Assembly (NCBI GenBank): GCA_021811925.1
Contig: JAKAPY010000065.1
Span: forward strand, 1-8,721
Length of the DNA: 8,721 nt
DNA from: Thermoplasmata archaeon
Lineage (GTDB): Archaea; Thermoplasmatota; Thermoplasmata; Sysuiplasmatales; Sysuiplasmataceae
Direction: 5' to 3'
Position 1 is the first letter of the stretch, and each line of letters starts with the position of its first letter. A program made the position numbers and the translations under genes. Below are positions 1 through 5,651 of this stretch, one piece after another. The notes beneath the pieces are model-generated. The model had not been told where the DNA came from. It did not search any database and saw only the letters and a program-made list of their open reading frames with translations.

Positions 1-184
1 TCTTCAGAACAACACTTGCCGTGTCGTCTGCTATAGGCACTTCGGCGACCTTCCTTGAAGGTCCAAACCTGGATGGGATTTCTTTTGCTTCTCCTACGGA
101 TAAGACTTTTGCTATCACATTGACGCTCTTTGACTCGGGCGTCAGGTCGGCTATTTTTGTCAATTCCTTGTTCGTCGATTCCAT
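1..184 (-). CDS. Single-stranded DNA-binding protein (archaeal RPA/SSB-type OB fold), N-terminal part
   Basis: This is the first 61 codons of a gene that runs off the left edge. It would bind single-stranded DNA during replication and repair. The translation starts MESTNKELTKIADLTPESKS and continues VNVIAKVLSVGEAKE, then SRFGPSRKVAEVPIADDTAS and VVLK. The 'L-T-P-x-x-x-x-V-N-V-x-A-K-V' opening, the RFG turn and the 'V-A-D/E-x-x-I-A-D-D-T-A-S' strand are the hallmark of the first OB fold in archaeal SSB/RPA proteins. The ATG at 182-184 is preceded by a purine-rich AAGGAAGA ending about 9 bases upstream, and a TATA-like box lies further upstream, so the start is reasonable. It diverges from the gene at 394. 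The missing C-terminus prevents saying whether it is a one-OB SSB or a multi-OB RPA. Confidence 0.85.
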   Translation of the reverse strand, partial: MESTNKELTKIADLTPESKSVNVIAKVLSVGEAKEIPSRFGPSRKVAEVPIADDTASVVLK

Positions 185-251
185 CTATATTCTTCCTTGT
201 TTGTCTGTTTGCCTTCAATTCGTGAAGGCTGACATGCAACTATCCGCCTCC

Positions 252-260
252 ATATTTAAA
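252..260 (-). promoter_or_regulatory. TATA-like box for the ssDNA-binding protein gene
   Basis: On the minus strand this reads TTTAAATAT, a good archaeal TATA box. Transcription would begin about 25 bases downstream, near 230, giving a leader of roughly 45 bases that contains the AAGGAAGA ribosome-binding sequence. Assigned by pattern and spacing only. Confidence 0.5.
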
Positions 261-306
261 GTATCGCCTGTAGGTCTGCCATTCATTGTGACGTGGCAGA
301 CATTGT

Positions 307-327
307 TACAGCCCCAGAGGGGCTGTA
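307..327. repeat. Perfect palindrome/hairpin between two divergent genes
   Basis: TACAGCCCC, a 3-base AGA centre and GGGGCTGTA form a perfect inverted repeat with 9-bp arms. It lies between the TATA-like boxes of the divergent genes at 184 (minus) and 394 (plus). No gene ends here, so it is not a terminator of a neighbour. It is a candidate operator, or a hairpin of unknown role. Confidence 0.6.
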
Positions 328-353
328 TTATGACCAGCGTGCGCCGCTAACAG

Positions 354-362
354 ATTAATAGT
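354..362 (+). promoter_or_regulatory. TATA-like box for the gene at 394
   Basis: ATTAATAGT lies about 35 bases before the ATG at 394. A start site about 25 bases downstream, near 383, would give a leader of only about 10 bases. That fits the lack of a clear Shine-Dalgarno sequence before this ATG. The box is weak. Confidence 0.35.
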
Positions 363-393
363 ATCATTCACTGATCCGCCCGGGAACCGAGAA

Positions 394-831
394 ATGATAG
401 CGATCAAAGGATGGGAGCTCAACTCCATCGAGGCAAAACGCTTCTCAAGGGTAGGGGAGAAGCTCATGAACGTCAGGATTGACCATAACAATGTCGTGAC
501 CTCCGTCATGCCGCTTAATCAGACGGATGTTTCGATAGAATTCAGGTTTACAGCCAACTACTCCGGCATCGGGTTTGTGAGGATGGACGGAAAGTTGGTT
601 GTTGCCGACGACTCAAGGAGTCCCGATTCCATTGCTAAGGAATGGGGCAGCACGAACAACATGCCGCCCGAGCTGGCCAACATAGTGCACAATGCGGTCA
701 TTTCCAACTGCGTCATAACAGCCACCATCATAACGAGGGACATACAGCTGCCCCCGCCCGTCCCGCTGCCGCAGGTGGACATGTCCCAGCAGAAAAAGGG
801 TGAGTCGCCTAAGGGCATGGAAGTTGCCTGA
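394..831 (+). CDS. Conserved archaeal protein, probable SecB-like fold (tentative)
   Basis: This is a 145-residue protein with no signal peptide or membrane segment. It opens with several predicted beta strands (about 1-75, for example NVRIDHNNVVTSVMP and VSIEFRFTAN). A short helix (about 77-85) and a longer one (about 92-114) follow, then a proline-rich exit LPPPVPLPQV at about 119-128 and a polar tail. This strand-strand-strand-strand-helix-helix order resembles the SecB chaperone fold, and the stretch from VISNCV to LPPPVPLPQV parallels the C-terminal helix and F-P-x-L-x-L-x-P-V segment of bacterial SecB. SecB-like proteins are known in archaea and act as holdase chaperones. The assignment is from fold pattern and remembered motifs, not an alignment. 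The ATG at 394 has no strong ribosome-binding site. The gene ends directly against the stop of the convergent gene at 832. An unrelated beta-rich conserved family is the alternative. Confidence 0.5.
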   Translation: MIAIKGWELNSIEAKRFSRVGEKLMNVRIDHNNVVTSVMPLNQTDVSIEFRFTANYSGIGFVRMDGKLVVADDSRSPDSIAKEWGSTNNMPPELANIVHNAVISNCVITATIITRDIQLPPPVPLPQVDMSQQKKGESPKGMEVA

Positions 832-2454
832 TTACTTGATGTGACCCAGGCTGAATGAACCGATGGACAGGGAGCTCTTGCTTGCAGTATATTTCACCCT
901 GTCCCTTGTCTGCGTTTCGCATAATCCCCTGATTGATATGAAGTTGCTCTGCCCGTCGGTTTCGAACTCGATGATGCCGTCCATTATGGACCCTATTATC
1001 TGAACATCCTGATCGCTGACTATTCCCTTCTCTATGCAGTACATGGCAGTGCACTTGTCTCTCTTCCTCTTGGCGACGAAAGGCCTGAGGAGCCTGAATA
1101 TGTTCTTCGACTCGTATACGGCTGTCAGACTCGAAATGGACTTGAAAATGACCCTGTAGCTCTTCTTCTCGACTATGTCCCTGACCGAGTCGAGCCTCTT
1201 CTCCACAAGCTCATCTATATTCTCTATGTCGCTGAAATCCTCGATATACGCCGCGTTCTCAACCTTGGAGTTGTCGCCTATGCTCCTCGAGTACGCATCG
1301 ATGTAGTAAATCAGGCCCAGCTTCTCGTACTCCTCGAAGCCGTTGAGCACGTATGACATCTCCTCCCTGATTTCTCTTAATGTGTGGTCTGTCGTAACCC
1401 AGATTACAGGAATGCCTTTCCTCAGCCCTTCGGCCGCAAAAGAATTCATCGCCACTTCTTTCCCGACGAATGGCGGGCCGTATATCGCCACCTGGGCTCC
1501 GACGGGAATGCCACCGAACAACAGGTCATCAAGCCGCGGAGTCCCCGACTTCACCTTCTCCTGCTTGAGCTCTGCAATTGTCAGTTCCTCCATCACCTCA
1601 ACCTCCTTTCCGATGAGCGCCTTCTCCCTCCTGTCCAGCTCATCCTCCTTCTGTGAAAGGTATTTCTCGAGAGACTTGACCTTCTCTTCCTTCGTCTTGA
1701 TCTGCTCCCTGAGGTCTTCGAGTGCCTTTTTCAGCTCTATCTCCTTCATGCCGCCCATCTGCGCCTTGTTCATCTCGACCTTCCTGAGCTCCTCCTTCAG
1801 AAGTTCCTCCCTGTGCTGGAGATTTATCTCCCTGTTGTTGAACTCCTCATCCTTGAACTTCGTCTTTTCTGTAAGAGAGTTCAGGCTGTCCTGCCCGACC
1901 TTCATTTCATTTCTAAGCTCGTTGATTTCCCTGTCCTTCCTCTTGAGCACCGAATCGAGTTCCAGCTTCTCCCTGACCGCCCCGGCGAGTCGCTGGGCCA
2001 TGTCTGAAGGCGCCGATACGGATGCAACGGTCTGCATTGCCTTGAGCTCGACCTTCAGCTTCTCTATCGCAGAATTTGCTTCAAGCAGCTTGAACTTGAG
2101 TTCGGCTATTTCGCCTGCTGCCTCGCTGCCCTGTGACGGCTCTGCCGACAGCTGAGCCGACTGGCTTATGGCTGGTGCGCTGGCGGCGCTAACCGGGGTT
2201 TCCTCTGCATCCAGGAATGAAATGCTTCCGTCATCGCTGCCGGAGAGCCATTTCAAAATTGATTCAAGATCCTTTTCGGGCGGTGCCTCGGACCCTTCGT
2301 AACCAGCCCCCTCTCCGGGCTGGAATTCCGGTTGAGGTGTGATAAGCCTCATGCTGTTGTCATGGCCGCAAAGAAGGCAAATGCCCTGCGGGTCCAGAGC
2401 TCCATCGCATATGGAGCACCTCTCCTCCACGTCCTCGGTTCTCTCGTCCTGCAC
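832..2454 (-). CDS. Zinc ribbon / coiled-coil / degenerate KaiC-RAD55-type P-loop protein
   Basis: A 540-residue three-part protein. Residues 13-29 hold a CxxC-x9-CxxC zinc ribbon (C13, C16, C26, C29). Residues 35-112 are a low-complexity acidic/Ala/Pro/Ser linker. Residues about 114-300 are an uninterrupted Glu/Lys-rich coiled coil. Residues about 303-515 match the KaiC/RAD55 branch of RecA-like ATPases: 'S-G-T-P-x-L-D-D-L-L-F-G-G-I-P-V-G' (303-319), then P-loop GPPFVGKE (326-333). The P-loop ends in Lys-Glu instead of Lys-Ser/Thr. The Walker B strand reads RVIFKSISSL (434-443), lacking the aspartate of the usual V-I-D-S. The strand where KaiC proteins carry the catalytic Glu reads VTTDHT. 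Nucleotide binding may persist, but hydrolysis is doubtful. The start is a GTG at 2452-2454, preceded by a TATA-like box and a short GGTG-containing leader. It may be a scaffold or regulator; the partner is unknown. Confidence 0.85.
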   Translation of the reverse strand: MQDERTEDVEERCSICDGALDPQGICLLCGHDNSMRLITPQPEFQPGEGAGYEGSEAPPEKDLESILKWLSGSDDGSISFLDAEETPVSAASAPAISQSAQLSAEPSQGSEAAGEIAELKFKLLEANSAIEKLKVELKAMQTVASVSAPSDMAQRLAGAVREKLELDSVLKRKDREINELRNEMKVGQDSLNSLTEKTKFKDEEFNNREINLQHREELLKEELRKVEMNKAQMGGMKEIELKKALEDLREQIKTKEEKVKSLEKYLSQKEDELDRREKALIGKEVEVMEELTIAELKQEKVKSGTPRLDDLLFGGIPVGAQVAIYGPPFVGKEVAMNSFAAEGLRKGIPVIWVTTDHTLREIREEMSYVLNGFEEYEKLGLIYYIDAYSRSIGDNSKVENAAYIEDFSDIENIDELVEKRLDSVRDIVEKKSYRVIFKSISSLTAVYESKNIFRLLRPFVAKRKRDKCTAMYCIEKGIVSDQDVQIIGSIMDGIIEFETDGQSNFISIRGLCETQTRDRVKYTASKSSLSIGSFSLGHIK

Positions 2455-2488
2455 TTGACACCCACCTTGATTTTACCGCAATTGTGGG

Positions 2489-2495
2489 TATTTAA
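2489..2495 (-). promoter_or_regulatory. TATA-like box for the coiled-coil/P-loop gene
   Basis: On the minus strand this reads TTAAATA within GGTTAAATACCC. A start about 25 bases downstream, near 2465, leaves a leader of about 10 bases before the GTG at 2454. It lies in the 86-base spacer after the sulfoquinovose synthase gene, so the two minus-strand genes probably have separate promoters. Confidence 0.5.
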
Positions 2496-2540
2496 CCATT
2501 GCTGAAAGAATTTCAAGTACGGTAGAGTGCCTCCCAGCTG

Positions 2541-3800
2541 TCACTTTTCCCTCTTTGTATTCATGAGGCTTCTGGGCATTGCAAAATCCTTGACCTGCAT
2601 TGCAGTGGCTGTTCTCCAGTAGACAGTGGGGTAGATCAGCTTCTTCATGGAGGCGGCCCTCTTCTTGTTCTTGAGCACATCCTCGAAAATCTCCCTGAGG
2701 ACATCCTCCATCTCCTTTTCCCTCTTGAATCCCAGGGAAGGGAGAATGCTATGCTGAACCTCGTATTCATTGTCCTCCCTTTCCACCCTCGGGTTTTCAA
2801 CAAATTCCATCTCCGTCTCGACGCCAAACTCGCGCCCTATCTTCTGCACCTTTTCGGCGAGCTGGATTGTGTCAAATATCTCGTCAAGCTGGTTGACAAC
2901 CCTGTACTGTCCTGTTTCAGCCGGGTGGTCATGCAGCAGCGTCAGGCAGTTTATGCTGTCATAAAGCGAAAGGAAGCCCCTTTTCTGTCTGCCCTTTCCG
3001 TATATGAGGAGCTTGTTGAGAAGGACGGCCTGGACAACATACTTGTTTATCACTGTCCCCCATATCGAATCGAAGTCAAACCTTGTTGCAAATGCATCAT
3101 TTGTTATCTCATCCACCCTGGTTCCAAACACGACCCCCTGCATCACGTCTGTGGCGGCTATGTTGTAGACCCTGTTTGCCATGGCAACGTTGTAGGTGTC
3201 GAATATCTTGCTCAGGTGGTACCAGCTCTGCCCCATCCTCGGGAACATCACCTTGGCAGTTTTGCCTTTCCTTGTCAGCTCGAGGTCTCCCTCTGTAATT
3301 TCAATGCCAGGCGTGCCGTATTCGCCCATGCTGCCCATCTTTAGAAGATGCGCATGCGGCACATGCCTGATCATGGAGAAGAGTATGTTGATGTTTGTGG
3401 ATATGTTGTTCAGTTCGGTATAGAGTATGTGCTCCTGGTCTACCATGCTGAACGGTGCAGACCTCTGCTGGGCAAGGTGCACAAGGCTGTCTGGCTTGAA
3501 CTTTGCTATGATCCTGTCGACAGACCTCGGATCCTGGATATCCGCCTCAACAAAGACAAGATTCTTCTTGCCGGTCTGTTTGGTGTAAGTGTTAAGCCTT
3601 TCCTTCATCGACAATATTGGAATCAGTGTATCGGATTTCACCGACTTCACCAGTTTTCTTGTCGAGAAGTTGTCCACCATCACGATCTTGTCGTTATCCC
3701 TTGCACCAAGGTGAAGCGCAAGCGGCCATCCTATGTAGCCATCAGCTCCGAAGATGATAGTTGTCGCCGTATTGAACACCAACTTGAATTGCCTTGACAA
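2541..3800 (-). CDS. agl3: UDP-sulfoquinovose synthase (SQD1/Agl3 family)
   Basis: A 419-residue NAD-dependent extended short-chain dehydrogenase/reductase. The family converts UDP-glucose plus sulfite into UDP-sulfoquinovose, which feeds sulfolipids in plants and bacteria and N-glycans in Sulfolobus (Agl3). The Rossmann motif is GADGYIG (18-24). SQD1-specific blocks follow in order: DTLIPI (57-62), a 'P-D-S-L-V-H-L-A-Q-Q-R-S-A-P-F-S-M' stretch (103-119), MGEYGTP (158-164), YHLSK (194-198), QGVVFGTR (221-228), YGKGRQKRGFLS (267-278) and NPRVE (336-340). The catalytic Thr-Tyr-Lys of plant SQD1 (145/182/186) maps with identical spacing to S157, Y194, K198, so Ser replaces Thr. The start is a TTG at 3798-3800, supported by AAAGGT 6 bases upstream; the GTG at 3777-3779 is an alternative. 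It diverges from the gmhA-like gene. Confidence in the family is high; the sugar's final destination is inferred. Confidence 0.9.
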   Translation of the reverse strand: MSRQFKLVFNTATTIIFGADGYIGWPLALHLGARDNDKIVMVDNFSTRKLVKSVKSDTLIPILSMKERLNTYTKQTGKKNLVFVEADIQDPRSVDRIIAKFKPDSLVHLAQQRSAPFSMVDQEHILYTELNNISTNINILFSMIRHVPHAHLLKMGSMGEYGTPGIEITEGDLELTRKGKTAKVMFPRMGQSWYHLSKIFDTYNVAMANRVYNIAATDVMQGVVFGTRVDEITNDAFATRFDFDSIWGTVINKYVVQAVLLNKLLIYGKGRQKRGFLSLYDSINCLTLLHDHPAETGQYRVVNQLDEIFDTIQLAEKVQKIGREFGVETEMEFVENPRVEREDNEYEVQHSILPSLGFKREKEMEDVLREIFEDVLKNKKRAASMKKLIYPTVYWRTATAMQVKDFAMPRSLMNTKREK

Positions 3801-3840
3801 ATATGTACCTTTAATAAATGTTTCGTTATATTCCAGTCCA

Positions 3841-3856
3841 ATTATAATATTTAAAC
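3841..3856. promoter_or_regulatory. AT-rich divergent promoter core between agl3-like and gmhA-like genes
   Basis: ATTATAATATTTAAAC can be read as a TATA box on both strands. On the minus strand TTTAAATAT (3847-3855) predicts a start near 3825 and a leader of about 25 bases carrying AAAGGT (3807-3812) before the TTG at 3800. On the plus strand it predicts a start near 3877. A second plus-strand candidate, CTTTATACG at about 3946-3954, would give a short leader to the ATG at 3992. Assigned by pattern only. Confidence 0.45.
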
Positions 3857-3907
3857 CCCCGTCGCTGTTATTCGCGGCAACCGGCTGGATGTCTGAAGCA
3901 ACGGGGG
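3856..3907. repeat. 11-bp imperfect inverted repeat beside the divergent promoter
   Basis: CCCCCGTCGCT (3856-3866) and AGCAACGGGGG (3897-3907) are inverted copies with one mismatch in 11 and a 30-base spacer. The left arm touches the AT-rich promoter core, and the predicted plus-strand start falls between the arms. It could be a pair of regulator half-sites; no regulator gene is adjacent. Confidence 0.55.
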
Positions 3908-3991
3908 CTGGTGATTTTCAGGCCATTTGGGAAGCGGAGTCTTGACTTTATACGAGGAAATGCTTACCGAGTTCAGGTTGGTGTCTGCCGC

Positions 3992-4573
3992 ATGCCATCG
4001 CGTACAAGTGAAACAGTGGCAACTGAGATTGAAGAGTCGATTTCTGTCCACAAGGAACTCAAGAATTCAGCCAATGCCATAGAGTCTGCTGCCGAAATGC
4101 TACTGAAGGCATACAGAAAAGGAAGGAAGATGGTGATATTCGGCAATGGCGGAAGCGCTGCGGATGCCCAGCACATTGCGGCCGAGCTTGTGGGCCGGTT
4201 CATGATGGAGAGAAAGGCGCTCCCTGCACTGGCGCTCACTGTAAACACGTCAATATTGACTGCAATATCGAATGACTATTCCTACGACATGGCTTTTGCA
4301 AGGCAGGTGGAAGCCAGCTGCGTCGAGGGGGACGTGGCAATTGGAATATCTACAAGCGGAAAGTCCAGAAATGTCATAAAGGCGCTGGAGACTGCCAGGG
4401 GCATGGGCGTGGGGACGATTGGAATGACAGGCAGGAACGGCTTTCCAGACGGAGTCGCAGACATTCAGATCAGGGTGCCGTCCACCAGTACACAGAGAAT
4501 ACAGGAATGCCATATACTCATTGGGCACATACTTTCGGGCCTCGTGGAGTCCGGGTTATTCTCCCGAAAGTAA
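3992..4573 (+). CDS. gmhA: Sedoheptulose-7-phosphate isomerase (GmhA family, SIS domain)
   Basis: Read from the ATG at 3992 the protein has 193 residues, the normal size for GmhA. The family turns sedoheptulose 7-phosphate into D-glycero-D-manno-heptose 7-phosphate, the first step of nucleotide-activated heptose synthesis. The SIS fold shows GNGGSAADAQH (51-61) for sugar-phosphate binding and GISTSG (118-123). The metal and catalytic positions known in bacterial GmhA (His61, Glu65, Gln172, His180 in E. coli numbering) are matched by H61, E65, Q171 and H179. This favours a true isomerase over a DiaA-like SIS protein. The frame stays open to a GTG at 3911, which would add 27 residues of no recognisable family character and overlap the promoter-proximal region, so I prefer 3992. 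It diverges from the sulfoquinovose synthase gene, suggesting both supply unusual sugars to surface glycans. Which heptose product is made here is inferred. Confidence 0.85.
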   Translation: MPSRTSETVATEIEESISVHKELKNSANAIESAAEMLLKAYRKGRKMVIFGNGGSAADAQHIAAELVGRFMMERKALPALALTVNTSILTAISNDYSYDMAFARQVEASCVEGDVAIGISTSGKSRNVIKALETARGMGVGTIGMTGRNGFPDGVADIQIRVPSTSTQRIQECHILIGHILSGLVESGLFSRK

Positions 4574-4615
4574 GTGCTGCCTGAAACAAGAAGTGTCGAA
4601 ACCTGACATCAAAGG

Positions 4616-4623
4616 ATTAATAT
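4616..4623 (+). promoter_or_regulatory. TATA-like box for the small gene at 4675
   Basis: ATTAATAT in the 101-base spacer after the gmhA-like gene predicts a start near 4645 and a leader of about 30 bases. This suggests the small gene has its own promoter. The box is weak and judged on position. Confidence 0.35.
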
Positions 4624-4674
4624 CTTGACTCATCGATTAGACACCGGAGCCAAAAAAAGGACGATGGTGCTGCA

Positions 4675-4881
4675 GTGGTCAAGGGCGAGAAGCAGATTCA
4701 TATCAGGATAGACAAGAACAGCAAGCTTACCCTGAAGGATGTTCTCAAGACGATAAAGGAGATACAGTCATCCAACCCGGATTTGGACGTTTTCTTTGAC
4801 GGCGACGAGTATGCAATATGCAGCAGGCCGAGGAAGAAGGACAACGCAATCGCCGGCGCGAGCCCCAAGGGCACCAAGTAG
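4675..4881 (+). CDS. Small unrecognised protein (68 aa)
   Basis: I do not recognise this protein. It has 68 residues, no cysteine pair and no membrane segment. The pattern is a strand (QIHIRID, 7-13), a helix (about 20-31), a second strand (LDVFFDG, 37-43) and a third (EYAICSR, 45-51), followed by a basic, Ala/Gly-rich tail. That is a compact beta-alpha-beta-beta unit. The start is GTG at 4675; the nearest purine-rich stretch (AAAAAAAGG, 4652-4660) is 14 bases away, which is long, and the ATG at 4664 is out of frame. Codon use (AAG, AGG, ATA, GGC) matches the surrounding genes and supports it being real. It stands alone between a TATA-like box and a T-rich terminator, so it is probably a monocistronic unit. 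Confidence 0.6.
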   Translation: MVKGEKQIHIRIDKNSKLTLKDVLKTIKEIQSSNPDLDVFFDGDEYAICSRPRKKDNAIAGASPKGTK

Positions 4882-4956
4882 GCAACCGTGTCCGTCCCTT
4901 ACTGGCAATTGAATGGAAGGACAGGCGGTTTTTTCGCCGCTGGAAAATAGATTGTT

Positions 4957-5000
4957 GTGGGCCACCCGGTGATGTCGGAAAAAGGCGACCCACTTTTTTT
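4957..5000 (+). terminator. Hairpin plus T7 tract ending the small gene at 4675
   Basis: GTGGGCCACC (4957-4966) can pair with GGCGACCCAC (4984-4993) with two mismatches, and TTTTTTT follows at 4994-5000. Archaeal termination relies mainly on the T run. It ends 4 bases before the stop of the convergent gene at 5005. A second T run (4929-4934) inside a GGCG/CGCC mini-hairpin lies upstream. A run of five A at 4979-4983 gives a T run for minus-strand transcripts. Confidence 0.55.
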
Positions 5001-5004
5001 CGGT

Positions 5005-5475
5005 TTACGCCTCGCTTGTGGTTGCCTCGTACTCTGTCTGGGTTATCTCTGCAGCAGGCGGGTTGACCCTCTGCTCAACCGCACTGATGTAGCTTTCGAC
5101 GAACACCTGCATCACTCTCTGGAAAGGAGCGAATGAGTGTGTGCTGACATAGCCTTCGTAGGCGTGGGTTATCCATTCATTCTGGTTGTATGTCAGTTTG
5201 ACAGTGTATTCCTGTCCGCCCGGGTTTCCCCTCTTCAGCTTCGGTGGTTCCTCGGCGAGCAGCGATGCAATCCTCTCTATCGCCTCGTTTGCCTCCTGGT
5301 CTATTGTGTCAGATGGAAGCTGTGAAGCGCTAGCCAGTGCATTCACAATCTCATCCTCGGCGGTTAGACCCTGTGGGGCAGACTCGACGACCGGTACTGC
5401 AACGCTCGGTGCGACTGCAGCCGGTGTTGCACTGTTCTTCTTCCTTCCAAAGGCACTTCTTAGTCTCTCGAACAT
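5005..5475 (-). CDS. Unrecognised protein with possible ribbon-helix-helix-like C-terminal segment
   Basis: A 156-residue protein I cannot assign to a family. The N-terminus MFERLRSAFGRKK is a short basic amphipathic segment, as in proteins that touch membranes or acidic surfaces. Residues 15-36 are an Ala/Pro/Val low-complexity linker, and 38-75 are acidic and probably helical (NALASAS, IERIASLLAEE). Residues about 88-134 look globular: a strand EYTVKLTY (89-96), a helix from about 98 to 111 and a second helix QRVMQVFVESYISAV (119-133). This strand-helix-helix order resembles a ribbon-helix-helix DNA-binding unit, but I see no decisive motif. The tail is acidic and Thr-rich. The ATG at 5473-5475 has GAGAGGATGG just upstream, a convincing ribosome-binding site, and a TATA-like box lies about 80 bases further up. 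It faces the small gene at 4675 across a terminator. Confidence 0.7.
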   Translation of the reverse strand: MFERLRSAFGRKKNSATPAAVAPSVAVPVVESAPQGLTAEDEIVNALASASQLPSDTIDQEANEAIERIASLLAEEPPKLKRGNPGGQEYTVKLTYNQNEWITHAYEGYVSTHSFAPFQRVMQVFVESYISAVEQRVNPPAAEITQTEYEATTSEA

Positions 5476-5554
5476 TTTCCCATCCTCTCTTGCCCTCTAC
5501 GAGGGCTGTGTGGAAATCGTATGATTCCCTATTCCAGACAGCTAAATGCATTTC

Positions 5555-5566
5555 AAGTATAAAAAA
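5555..5566 (-). promoter_or_regulatory. TATA-like box for the gene at 5475
   Basis: On the minus strand this reads TTTTTTATACTT. It predicts transcription starting near 5535 and a leader of about 60 bases that contains the GAGAGGATGG ribosome-binding sequence just before the ATG. Confidence 0.45.
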
Positions 5567-5651
5567 TGTCTGACGATTGCATGACATTATATTGGATTTG
5601 TATGACGCAGGCCCCTTCTGCCCATTGGATATTGCACATTATTATTCGTTG

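Noticed and set aside
217..235. Short upstream reading frame (ATG TCA GCC TTC ACG AAT TGA) ahead of the ssDNA-binding protein gene
   Set aside because: The predicted transcription start near 230 probably lies inside or after its ATG, so it is unlikely to be translated.
21..350. Plus-strand open frame of 109 codons at the left edge
   Set aside because: It lies antisense to the ssDNA-binding protein and crosses its promoter and the palindrome. The minus-strand frame gives a clear OB-fold sequence.
1343..2155. Long plus-strand open frame (270 codons) very rich in Ser, Leu and Phe
   Set aside because: It is the antisense shadow of the Glu/Lys-rich coiled coil on the minus strand: GAG/AAG codons read backwards give CTC/CTT (Leu) and, in the other frames, Ser and Phe codons. 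The minus-strand frame carries the recognisable domains.
2460..2489. ACCCAC/GTGGGT inverted repeat in the leader of the coiled-coil gene
   Set aside because: Arms of six bases with an 18-base spacer are too weak to separate from chance.
3911..3991. Upstream GTG start adding 27 residues to the GmhA-like protein
   Set aside because: The extension has no family character and the 193-residue form already matches GmhA length. It cannot be excluded, since GGGGG precedes the GTG.
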